Assembly (NCBI GenBank): GCA_027627225.1 | Contig: CM051034.1 | Coordinates: 14,003,980-14,067,979 of the forward strand | Length of the DNA stretch: 64,000 nt | Direction of reading: 5' to 3' | Source: Congeria kusceri | Lineage: Eukaryota; Mollusca; Bivalvia; Myida; Dreissenidae | Shown here: piece by piece, positions 12,791 through 31,732 of the stretch | Layout: every line of letters starts with the position of its first letter | Numbering within the stretch: position 1 is the stretch's first letter | Program-made: the position numbers and the translations under genes | Notes under the pieces: generated by a model | The model's input: the letters and a program-made list of their open reading frames with translations, nothing else | The model's database searches: none | Told to the model about the DNA's origin: nothing

Positions 12791-13294
12791 TAGACTCAAC
12801 ATACTTAGGAAATAATGAATGAACCATTTCGCTTCATTTGTATGATAAACTTTAATAAAATACTGTGTTTGTATCTTTATTTTCAGAAAATTCATGTATG
12901 CATGTTACAGTATAGAACTATCATTTGTGTTCTTATTTATGAAGCCAAGTTGTTTTCGAAATACAAATATGGAACTAATTACAAATGAGGGTGTTTTTAT
13001 CTATCAAAATACAAAACATTTAAAAAATTATTTTTGCTATATTTTTTATTAAAAGATCTAAATTTCGATGGCGGTGGTGAATGGCGTTAAAACCATGTTG
13101 CAAAGTCGGTGAAACATGTATACTAATACGTTACACTGTACTATATGCTAAGTACTGTCTCTTTATGTTGATTTTGTTGCGTGACTGAGCATCTCTGATC
13201 AAGATGCGTGTAAATGCGACATCGATGTTCTTATGATTGAGCGTTTCTGTGCCATTCTTCAGATCTACATGTTCTCAGGATCTGCTGTAATATT

Positions 13295-13375
13295 AAACAA
13301 AAGGGCCATGATGGCCCAAAGCGCTCACCTGAGAACTGGTACAGATTAAGACTATACTGTTGTGACAGGTTTGAA
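13295..13375. mobile_element. Truncated GGCCATGATGGCC element end
   Basis: Contains gggccatgatggcccaaag followed by gctcacctgag, the left terminus of the element seen in full at about 52361-53338. The right part is absent. Confidence 0.6.
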
Positions 13376-14010
13376 AATTAAGGTATATGAACAATACGCG
13401 GGGATAGGATCAATTTTGATTTAAAACATCGGTTAGTGCAATGGGCTAACTCAAGTACGAGTTGGGTGGTTGAAGTGCGTTTTTTGGTAATTGTTCTCAA
13501 ATCGTTTTTCTCGAAATTCTTACTTCTTTGGAGAAATAGTTGTAATGCGATAATTGCGATGGATGTGCTATAAGGTAAAGTTTTGCTTTGTTTTTGATAA
13601 TTTTCTATCCAATGATGATAAATGATGTTAATGAAGGCTCTGAAGACATTAATGTTGCCTGTACAAATAACTACGTGCAAGTCTTGCAGCTGTAGGAAAT
13701 TAAATGTAATCAATTAATCTTTATGGTCATGCGCAAACTGGGTAAGTTTGGTCAACATTTAATAAAAAAATCGTGTGTGCAAGCCAATCATCGATAACTT
13801 GTTTATGTTTTTTTTTAATCCGTTTATTCACCGTTAACATTCGGCGAGCTTCAGGATATTCTACATAAAACACGAGGAGCTTCGGTTAGCTTCGTAGTAT
13901 TGACATTGTAAACAACCAAATGAACTTCAAACTCCGTATATTTTATGAAAATGTTAATACGTTTTAGCTCATAATGCATTATTCTGTCTGTTATCTCAAC
14001 ATATCTCAGC

Positions 14011-14833
14011 AATGCGCAAAATAAACTTCACAATAAGTATTGTTTGCTTGCGCAAATCCTCCTACGTTTAGGTATTCGTCAATGCAATTACATAAGACCC
14101 CACCCACCCCATATGCAATCCCAAGCGAAGTCTCGATGTAAGGAATGTCTGGCCTCTCCATGGGGTATTTTATTGGTCCACCATAAAATCTCCTATCATT
14201 ATCTGCAATATTTTCTCCCAGCTGACAGAGCAATGGCTTGTGCATTGTTTCAAGATATTTCTACCTCTGCAGCAGTGTATTATCTCAGCTAATAAGGGTC
14301 ACCACACTGTGACCACAGTAGGGTGCCAATACACAGGGGTATAATACCCCTGGTTGTTTTTGTTTGGGCGGAGGGGGTCAAATAAAAAAGGATTAAACTA
14401 GGCCTTTAAGACAGAACACATGGAAACATACCAGTGTTTCTACCACTTTTTTAAAATGTTTCAATCGACGTGATTCGCATACGTAAAACTGATATTAAAG
14501 AGAAATGTAAAGAATATCATCGAACGCCATCGACAGTATTTACCCCCTTTATTGTTAATAATCATTTCAGTCAGAAATGTCTTGACCGGCCATTAAACTT
14601 TACAGTGTTTAAAACATAATTATTTGACTCCATTGTCATACATGACAGAGTATCATTGGATTCAGTTAATGACAGTGTCTTATTCAATTATAAATACCAC
14701 GTGAACTTGTAGAGCGCGAATTAGTGTGCACATTGTTAATGGGCAATGCGCAAAATAGACTTCACAAGAAGTATTGTTTGCTTGCGCAAATCCTTCTACG
14801 TTTAGATATTCGTCAATGCAATGACATAAGACA
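14011..14833. repeat. Two direct copies of a 90-bp repeat
   Basis: Copies at about 14011-14099 and 14743-14833 share the core tattgtttgcttgcgcaaat and tattcgtcaatgcaat with few differences. Nothing coding is recognised between them. Confidence 0.75.
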
Positions 14834-15320
14834 TAAGTGTGTAATTAGAGAACAGGACTGCATGGATTTGCACGTGTTTTTGGTTTATCATAAAAATTTG
14901 CGTATAACTTCTACGGGAATACTTTTGAACATTTAACTTTTCAAGTGGGAAATTACAATGATATATTGTGTAATATATATTTTAGTACATGTATATGTAC
15001 AATATTTTATAGTAACGACAAGGCTATGTTTAATTTATATTCATTTATGTTCTACGTATGTTTCAATCAGTAAACCACATTGTTCTATCAAAATCGTTGT
15101 TTTCGTTACATACGCTCGTATATAAAAAAAAAATATCCATATAGTCACATGTAATAATTTTTAATAGTTTATACGATACATGTAACTTAGTCCACTTTGC
15201 TTTCTAATTAAGTGCAATTGTATGAAAAACAATGCGGATATACGCAGAAACTCATAAAGAAATATGTCGCACTCATTCCAACGTTTCGTAATTATCATAC
15301 AGGGCATTCCTTGCACAACT

Positions 15321-16270
15321 TACCGTAAAAGCTCAAGTTTTGGGAGACTCAACGTTTTCGGACAACCTCTTTTTAGGGCAATATAATTATTTTTTGCAAC
15401 TCTTAATTTTCGGATAGTCTGCTTAAAACCCATAAGTTATTACTCTTTATTTTAGGACACTTGTTTAAAGTGTCGTTTGTTTGTATTGTTTGTATCATAT
15501 TATATTCAAGGTTCTTTCATAAAGATGTAATTAATTTAAAGTTTCTAACATATGTACACATTATAAATTACCTTGTGTGTGACACAATGTAATAATCCAA
15601 GTTCAATACATTGACATTAAAAACGCACTGTCACAACATGAACACATACACATATATTTTGTCTGCCCAAAATAAAATCTCCCCGATTTTGGGCTAGAAC
15701 ACTAATTCATTACTGCTCTATCGACAGCGCTTGCGTTGATCAGGTACAGAAGTATCGATCGATGCTTTTCGAAATTACCACTTGCTAGGCGTGTTACACA
15801 CTTTCAGATGCAAACTGCTAGACGTAGCCGCAGTTCGGCAGTCACATCAAAGATGTGTCAAAGCGGCGTTGTTGCTATGTGTTACTATCGCCTTGCAGAT
15901 TTGGATAACTGTCTAAAGGGTGGTGTCAAGCTGTTTCGCTGAAGCAGTCTGAAGAGGTGTCATTATTAATGCGTTGTGTTTTTAACAGATTTTTTTCTTT
16001 CTTCAAATTTGGGAAAAAATCCAAGGTACTAAAACCGCAATACAACGTTATTTAACAGAATTTTATGTATCAAAACCGAACAGAATATTATAAATTAAAA
16101 ATCGATTTTTCCAAACAAGAAAAACTTACATATAAGGACGTAATTTAAATGTTCCCCTGTATCTCTAAATTTTCGGACACCAAAATTTGGGTATATTTTA
16201 TGTCTCTAAATTTTTGGACACGAAAAAAAATATATTTTTAAGTGTCCGAAAACATAGAGCTTTTACGGTA
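15321..16270. mobile_element. 950-bp TIR DNA element
   Basis: Begins taccgtaaaagctc and ends gagcttttacggta, an inverted repeat of 14 nt. Subterminal tttcgga motifs recur in both orientations. Only a 68-codon ORF lies inside (15736-15942) and it is not recognised as a transposase, so the element looks non-autonomous. Confidence 0.65.
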
Positions 16271-20380
<4,110 letters not shown>

Positions 20381-20384
20381 TCAG

Positions 20385-20705
20385 CTCAAATGTTTGCAAA
20401 AATTAAAACCCCAAACGGGTATTGAACTCAAGACTGAAGGCAGAATTTTAACCAAATGCTTCTGTAAACTGTGGTTAAACAAAATACTCAAACTTCTGAC
20501 GTCAAAATGTCAACATAAAATGTGCCTATCAAAAACAACCCATATTATACATCGATTTTATCACAGAAAGCAAACAATCTTTTCCAATGACAAACAACTT
20601 ATTGTAACAGTTATTATATGCTAGTTTTAATATCTTCATTTCAGATTTTTTTTTAAAGAAATTGCCCCCTTAAGGCCCTTTTCGGTGACATAGTCTCTTT
20701 AACCG
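20385..20705 (-). mobile_element. Degenerate tRNA-SINE-containing repeat, copy 1
   Basis: Same family as 22600-22990: a shared gaaattgcccc end and, on the minus strand, gagttcaatacccg, a decayed B box. The A box is not convincing here. Confidence 0.5.
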
Positions 20706-21188
20706 TATAACGGCCCTATAAATGTCTGTTTTTGATATTCAACGTTCAAAATAAGCTCCATGTTTATTTGACACTTCAGTATATTTGTCTTTCATCATAT
20801 CTAAATTGTTCCAAGTTCTAGTAATTATGGAGTATACAATGTACAATGCCTTTACTGGTTCTACTGCAATTAAACGGCGTTAACCGTTTTATATCAACAG
20901 ATGGATAAGGTTCATAGCTAATTGCTTTCACAATATTGTTTGTAAACCTGTTCTATAAGAATAATGATTCATTTTGATATAGGTTTTATAATATTTAGCA
21001 TATCTAGTCTAACAGTCTACGTACTTATGGATTATCCCGTCTAGACTTGTGTCTGTGTCTATATTTTAATTTAAACACTAGCTTGAAAACAAACCTGATA
21101 CAGAACATCTAGGCTGACGAAAACTTTCTATTGCGACCCACGTGCCACCTTTGAATGTAACTTGCTTATGTAACCAAGTCAAGAGCTG

Positions 21189-21580
21189 TTGCTCTTTTTA
21201 CATAATAATAATATGTATCGCACAAACGAATGCACAAAACGTCCTTGTAATAACAATGAAACATGTTTAAATACTAACGGATCATTATGCTGCCAGTATT
21301 ACGAACGATGGCAATCGTTCAACTCTAATGAAAATGTTCATGTTGATTCCATTGCCAAGATAGGAAATGCATCGGATATAAAGGCATGGATACTGTTCAT
21401 GTTTATAAACTGCCCCATGAACAAACAAGCGCCATCACAAAGCCGCCAACAGATGACGGAGAGTCATTGCTTAACGACGACTTGTACATCGAAATGATCA
21501 GTGCTGGGTCGGCTTTTGGAATCATAACGTTCTTAGTTGGATATGGAATTGCCTATAAAGTCTTCAAAACAAGATGGTTA
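21189..21580 (+). pseudogene. Remnant of an EGF/transmembrane gene
   Basis: One frame encodes a single EGF-like unit, N-E-C-T-K-R-P-C-N-N-N, then C-L-N-T-N-G-S. About 90 bp later, in another frame, a linker runs into an apolar helix (ISAGSAFGIITFLVGYGIAY) and basic K-V-F-K-T-R. In the intact paralogues EGF and TM segments are on separate exons; here they are contiguous, so it may be a processed or rearranged copy. It is cut by a LINE fragment on its right. Confidence 0.4.
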
Positions 21581-21589
21581 TTTCTTAAT

Positions 21590-22290
21590 CTTGTTGAAAT
21601 AATTTACCTAAGTCCTCACTCCAATATGCATCTAGAATCGCTGCCGATAAAAGAAATCCTGCCTGTGAATTTATATTCAAACCAAATTTTTCCGAACAAT
21701 TTGAAAAGAAACAGAAAGAAATTAAACCTATCGGCCTTCGTTTGAAAAATAGCTTCGAACAGTTAAATATTCTCAATCTGTTTTACAAAATATCGTTGAG
21801 AATATCCCTCCATGGTCTAACAACTCTCCAAAAGTTAATATAAGTTTATCTAAGTTAAGCAAATCGTCCAACAGTCCTGAAATTTTCAAAGCAAAATTAA
21901 CCAATTTTTTTAGAAGAACACATTGATTTTATTCATTTATACACCGACGGGTAGTAGGATGGAGACCGTGTTGGTTGTGCTACTTTTTCAAACAATTTTT
22001 CAAGGAAAATGAGACTTCCGGACAACGCATCTATATTTTCTGCTGAAGCCACAGCCATTGACTTAGCTCTTTCTTACATTTCAAATCACTCTAGTAATAA
22101 TTTCATTATATTCGCCGAATCACTTTCTTTGCTATTATCTATAAAAATCGCAAATAAGATAATATTCTGATTAAAAACTATTGTTAAAATTACATGATAT
22201 TTTACAAACCAAAACAGTCACCTTTTTTGGGATACCATGCCATATTATCTAAAGGATTGATGCATCATCATGAAAGAGAGATATTTAATA
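21590..22290 (+). mobile_element. LINE fragment with RNase H domain
   Basis: Reading through stops and shifts, the + strand encodes E-K-K-Q-K-E-I-K-P-I-G-L-R-L-K and then the RNase H start Y-T-D-G. This is followed by D-G-D-R-V-G-C-A and S-I-F-S-A-E-A-T-A-I-D-L-A-L. This is the linker and RNase H of a jockey/CR1-type non-LTR retrotransposon. Two stops follow Y-T-D-G, so it is inactive and 5'-truncated. Confidence 0.75.
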
Positions 22291-22599
22291 CTCTATTTGA
22301 TTTACCATAATTGACTAAGTAACTCAGTACACAGTATAAAAATGTATGAGGAAAGGGGGTCTCCTTGCCGGCAGCCCCTCTCAATAGTAAGAAGTTTGAA
22401 AGACAACCACACTATGTAATTGCCGAGCAAATGTCTGTATAGAAGATTTTTATCCATTTTATTATTTCTGGACCAAAATTATCGAATGCCAAGGCCTTAT
22501 ATTGCACTATAAAGTATTTTATATGATAGTAATGCGCTATCCTAGAACATGTGCATTCAATAAATCAAAAATAATATAGATCTAATACACAATAAGATA

Positions 22600-22990
22600 T
22601 TTGACAAAAACTTAAAAGCAAAAGAGAATGACAAAATTAAAACCCCAAGCGGGTATCGAACTCACGAATTAGGTGCTATACGAGCTATACGAAGAAATTA
22701 CAGCAGACAGCGCTTTAACCAACTGCCCTATGATGCTAGGTGAGGATCGTTAGTAAAATATGGTTACATAAAATGCCCCCAAGTCGGACGTCAAAATGTA
22801 AACAGGAAAAGGGCCAAACAAACAAGACCTATATTATAAATTGATTTTTTTCTCAGAATGAGTAAATTCTGTTTCTATTATATATACACTGTTCTAACCG
22901 TTATTATATACGGGTATTAATATTTAAATTGCAGATTTTTTAAAGAAATTGCCCCATTGGGGCCCTTTTATATGACAATGTCCCTTTAAG
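22600..22990 (-). mobile_element. tRNA-derived SINE and flanking repeat, copy 2
   Basis: On the minus strand, from about 22740 leftwards, TAGGGCAGTTGG fits a pol III A box and GAGTTCGATACC fits a B box, about 57 nt apart. Together they form a tRNA-like head. The adjoining right part (22790-22990), with a gccccattggggccc palindrome, also occurs at 20490-20705. Confidence 0.6.
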
Positions 22991-22999
22991 ATTCCAGTC

Positions 23000-24590
23000 T
23001 GTTCTTTACTAATAATTTTGGGTAAAATACTTTTAATTGTATTTGCTATAAGGCCAGAAGCAACAGAGTGATTGGTCTCCATTTTTTAAGAACATTCTAG
23101 ACTTATCTTCTTTTGAAATACAAGTAATAATACCCTGCCTTTGGGTGACTAACATACAACTATTGTCAAACGAATAATTTAGTGATCTTACAACAACGCT
23201 ACCCAATTGTTTGCAGAACGTTTTGAAAAAGTTTGAGGCAAAGCCATCTGAACCTGGACTTTTGTCATGTTTCATCCTATAAAGACATTCATTAGCTTCC
23301 TTTAATGTTAAAATACCTTCTAACTTCAAGGATTCTTCCTATGACAATTTTGTTGTTTTATTTTTTGAAAAATCATTTTCACAGTCAAACTGATCAGAAG
23401 TGGTCTGCTTTTAATATAGGTTCTGATAAAATATCTCAGTTTCTTTTAAAATATCCTTCTGTTTGTTTATTGTTTGAATATATTGTAACTGTATTTTAGG
23501 AATCACTTTACTCAAGTAGTTACTTTTGACAAGGCTAAGAAAAAAAGGTTGGTTTTTTACCCTCTGCAACCCATTTAGATTTGGATCTTAATATCACCCC
23601 TAAATTTATTTTCCTTTAACATGTTTAATCTGTGTTTTAGATAATTATAATTATTTTCATTATAAAAGTTGAAATCTGCTTCAAGTTCTTCTAATTTGTA
23701 TTCAATATGTCTTTCCTCTTCATTCATGCTTTTTTTCTAATACATGTAAGACCCAAATGAGATTTCAACCCCTCTAATTTCCATTAATAAGGTTCTAAAA
23801 AGAACTGGTTATTTATTACAAACAGAAGCTCGTCGTTTCAAATGTCTTGCAAATAATTATGATTATATACAGGACGACAATATTGCTTCTTGATTTATGC
23901 AAAATTTTGGTTTACTTTATCTATATATTCTTTGTCATAAAGTAATGAATTATTGTGCTTCCACAGTCCTTTTCATTGTTCAGAGTCATTAAAAAGTAAA
24001 TTGAGACCAACTATGGAGTGATCTGATTTAAAGCTAGGCTCTAAATAACATTTATTTATATTTCGCATTAAGTCTTCTGTTATGATAAAAAAAAATCTAA
24101 CCATGCTTGTTGTAAAGGGTTTGTTCTTCTCCAAGTGAACCGTTTCACATCTGAAGAGAATTTTATAAAGGGATCTACTAGGGAATTGCTTGAAATTAAG
24201 TCTGTGAGTTTCTCTCTAGCTCTTTGATTATTTATAATTTGAAAATTGTAGTTATCAAGATTTGGATCTTGTACTAAATTGAAATCTCCACAAAATATTG
24301 TATGATTTCCAATACATTCAATAAGATTGAAGATTGTATTATAAAACTCAGGATTATCATTATATGAACCATATAGATTTATCAATTATAAATGTTTACC
24401 ATGAATTTCCATGCTTAAAGTAATATAATTTCCGACTGGATCATGAATTTCTTGTAAAATCTTAAATTCCAAATTTGTCTTAAATAAAATAGCTACACCT
24501 CTTGAATTTATTAACGTGTTTGTTCGTGGAATAAAATTTACGTGGCAATTACGGTCGACATATTTCGACACGTATATTTATAAAATTGTT
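23000..24590 (-). mobile_element. L1-like LINE fragment, EN and RT
   Basis: Minus-strand ORFs in order from the right give pieces of an apurinic-type endonuclease and then the start of the reverse transcriptase. The endonuclease pieces are at 24386-24571 (S-R-G-V-A-I-L-F) and 24080-24385 (F-C-G-D-F-N-L-V, then R-F-T-W-R-R). The RT piece is at 23033-23329 (K-S-P-G-S-D-G, then Q-R-Q-G-I-I-T). The middle has decayed. The RT is cut after its first motifs, so both ends are incomplete. Confidence 0.8.
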
Positions 24591-24599
24591 GTTAGACTG

Positions 24600-25496
24600 T
24601 AATATTTTATACACTACATGGTAAATTATCCAACCGATTTTCAACATCAACGTTACTTTTTAGTTTAATAGTGTGTTGTTGTTGTTGCTTTTTGGCATAG
24701 GTTTTCCAACAAAACATGATGACTTATGACATGAGATGTCTGGATTACGCATACATGTAATGAAAGGCTGAATTCAACGGCACTGATATTGGACCATTGG
24801 CTTTATTGCTCTACAAACATATTAAACAAATATATTTGCAGTTCTTTTACGTATATTCATCGCAAATGGTGGTCGTTTATTTATCGGATAATTTTCACGA
24901 TAAGAGATCAACCAAGATTTCACGTGCTTCAGAAGCATGCCTTATAGAAGATTATCTGTCAAACTGTAGCGGTATACAAACCGAGGCCCAAAAGTTCAAA
25001 CAAATAGCTGATCCACTAACAAATACGTTTCTATTTGTTCGATTGATTCACGTTATTTGCTGCATTGGTTTCATAACACTGAACACATCAATATTAAACT
25101 AGTTAAATAAATGGTTTGAACATGAAAATTGCAATAACTATCACCAGCATAACAACGGATATTAAATTAACCATGGATCCCGATGAGTTTCTATTATTTT
25201 AAGTCCATATCGATGAATAGGCTTTTTAACTTATGTTAAGAATCTTTCAATTTGGTAATTCGCGTAGGTTTAAAATATTTTAATATTTTCCACTTTCTTA
25301 ACCAGGAATAATGAAATTATATACGATTTTTTGTTCTTCCATGGTGGACCAATTATCTTGGATGGACCTTCTGCCAGCTCGCTGTGTTTCAGTTCGTTAT
25401 AGAATTAGGCTCTTATGATAAGATATATTCAATTGTGAGTCTACTGATGTTTAAATAACTGTATTCGTTTCGTTTTTGCTGTGTGTTGCTGCAGTC
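24600..25496. other. Upstream region of gene C
   Basis: No gene. It contains the block at 25132-25222 that resembles upstream sequence of B and D (shared cagcataacaac). No convincing TATA box was identified. Confidence 0.45.
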
Positions 25497-29138
<3,642 letters not shown>

Positions 29139-29556
29139 AGGGGACGGCTATAACTTAGAAAAACCATGCGATGGGCCTGATGACGCGTCAGTAGCAGCGT
29201 TTGCAAATTACATGGAAATGTATTAGTAACTGATGCAAGACTGGTACGGTACGCTTGGGACGCTACATATCTTTTTAATTTATGGTGTGCTTCTCTGGAT
29301 TATATTACTAGTGTATTTCTTGTTTGTTTGTTTATTATTTAATTTTGACAAAGAAAGTAAATTGTATAGGTGTATAGTTTTATAATCGAACTATCATCTG
29401 TAACATTATCATCATATTCTAATATTCGAATACAAATGCTCAAAAAATCATTTTTTTAATAGTGTGTTTTCTTCGACCATATGGCGCTTTTATGTAATTT
29501 ATTAATGCTGTAACGATAAACAAAGTTTTATTTCAGTAATTAATGTTTGCTTTGTT

Positions 29557-29562
29557 AATAAA
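29557..29562 (+). promoter_or_regulatory. Candidate poly(A) signal of gene C
   Basis: AATAAA in the segment that also follows gene A (tttgttaataaacagaattt), about 420 nt after the stop. Confidence 0.45.
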
Positions 29563-29791
29563 CAGAATTTGTATTACAATAGTATTTTTATTATAAAAAC
29601 TCACATCTGACATGTTGGGGGTGAACTCAGTTATGCTTGTGACCTTAGCGTAAAAGAGTTGTCTATCGAAAAACAAATACACACAAAACATCGGTCCAAC
29701 GATAATTAATGTATCTGCTTTTATACTCTGCTTAACAATAACATTGCAAAAAGTAAGTATTACCCTTAAACCAACTCATAGAATTGTTGTT

Positions 29792-29792
<1 letters not shown>

Positions 29793-29853
<61 letters not shown>
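29793..29853. repeat. (AAT)n microsatellite
   Basis: About 20 AAT units, at the place where (TAG)n lies downstream of A. Confidence 0.95.
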
Positions 29854-29855
<2 letters not shown>

Positions 29856-30336
29856 CTCTTGGAGCCGCTTGTAAATGAAATTACAAAATAACATTAGGTT
29901 TGCGATACCTAAAATGTAAGTGTTCTGTACAAATGATAAAGAAATACGACAATTTGCAATAGGTAGAATTTATTATTTAAATATTCAATTAATATTTATT
30001 TTTATTAATTGAATGAATGAATAGTTTAGGAAAGACGGATGAAAATATGATATCGTATTCGATATTGCCACAAACAGAAGACCAAAATAGTGATACTAAA
30101 GAATCAGTACAGCAATAAAGATAAAATAAAATATGCACGATCTTTATTAATAAATATTTTCAGCTACTGATTATAGTAAATAAGTATACCTGTAACACGG
30201 CATTGATTCGCATTAGTAAAAGTAGAAAGACGTGATTATTTAATGTGTGTAAGATTTCGACTAATCTCTTCAATGACAGTGTTTGGGTTTCCTAAACTGG
30301 TTTTACAGTTTAAAAAGATTTCATTGATTATGATGA

Positions 30337-30548
30337 TGGCGATGACGATTACGCTGATTAAGATAAAGCTACTGCTTCTGCTGCTGCTGATGATGATGAT
30401 GTTACTGCTGCTGCTGATGCTGATGCTATTTATAATGATGATGATGATGATGATATGAATGATGCTGATGATTCTGATGAAGATAATATTACTGCTGCTG
30501 CTGCTTATGATGATAATAATGATGATGATGATGATGATGACGATGATG

Positions 30549-30580
<32 letters not shown>

Positions 30581-30790
30581 GTGGATGCTACTGCTGCTGA
30601 TGTTGATGATGTTGATGTTGCTGCAGGTACTGCTGCTGATGATGATGATGATAATGATAATGATGATGATGATGACGACGACGACGACGATGAAGATGAC
30701 GATGATCACGAGGACGACGGCGATGATGATGATGATGATAGTGATGATGATGACGATGATTACGATGATGATGATGATGATGATGATGGC
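30337..30790. repeat. (GAT)n low-complexity tract
   Basis: About 450 bp of GAT, GCT and GAC trinucleotides. It is open in several frames (poly-Asp on +, poly-Ile on -), which is a property of the repeat and not evidence of coding. Confidence 0.95.
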
Positions 30791-31654
30791 AATTATGTTC
30801 ATGATATCTAATCTGCACTGCATATTGTACACGTTATTCTGATGTCAAAATAAAGTCGTGTAATGTAAACTTTATGTGAATCAAAACGCATAAAACACTA
30901 TTTTCCAAAACATCTAAAAGCAGTACTATGTTATTTAATACTTAAAATAATTATATATTCACACCAATTAAAAGTTCGCTAAACGGCAATGCAATGTAGC
31001 ACTGTTTAATACATTTGTCCAAGGTCACAATTATTGCGATACTGCGTGTTGGTGCTTTCAAAGATAATGTGACAGTATCTGAGGAGATAAGCTCACAAAT
31101 TTAATAATACTTAAATATGCCAAATACTGATGAGGACTGAGTGTTTATCAAAAGTGTTCATGATAAGAAACCACTTGAGAACTCTAGATATTTAACTGAA
31201 AGGATGATATTACATTTTCTCTTCAGCTTTTCAACTTCTGACAATCTCGGACACAGTATGTCAAACAATCAAAATCCCTCATTAAACGCATTTTCAGACG
31301 AATTTTCAATAACATGGCTGGCTGCATTGGTCCTTTGAGGCTTCACACATCAATACTTAACTCTATATATGATGATTTATAACAGGCAATTTTCCCCTTC
31401 AATAACAATCTTCAGCATAACAACAAATCTGAAATTGAAACCCTGAACTATTCTTAGCGAGAATCCGTTAAAACCATATCGATGACATGTTTCTGACTTA
31501 GGTTTAGATTGTAATAGTATATCAGAGTTTAAAAGCAGCGTCTGGTGTCTGGGCCTCTCAACGTGAGCTAATAAGCTCTAGATGGAATTTCATTCCAGTG
31601 ACGAAATCACTTTATTTATTCAACTGGCTCAAGTTGCTGCACTGTGTGACAATC

Positions 31655-31732
31655 ATGAGGCTGTGGCCAAGTGTGCTTTACCTCGTTAGTGCCATGGTGC
31701 TTATACACAGCATTGGTTATTATTCAAGTACG
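31655..31732 (+). CDS. Gene D signal-peptide exon
   Basis: Twenty-six codons ending in phase 0 at gtaagt. Its hydrophobic core L-Y-L-V-S-A-M-V-L-I is shared with B. Confidence 0.75.

Larger units (their letters stand above)
11909..15320. other. 3' flank of gene B, no gene
   Basis: AT-rich. It contains a 7 x 50 bp array, a truncated bivalve element end near 13295-13375 and two copies of a 90-bp repeat (14011-14099, 14743-14833). Similarity to the 3' flank of D reaches at least to about 13290 (gttctcaggatctgctg), which marks the right end of the duplicated block. Confidence 0.55.
29139..31654. other. C-D intergenic region
   Basis: Duplicate of the A-B intergenic region. It contains (AAT)n, a long (GAT)n tract and the upstream block of D at 31400-31485. 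No gene recognised. Confidence 0.6.

Noticed and set aside
30236..30842. Poly-Asp, poly-Ile and poly-His ORFs
   Set aside because: All frames of a GAT repeat are open; no domain or splice context.
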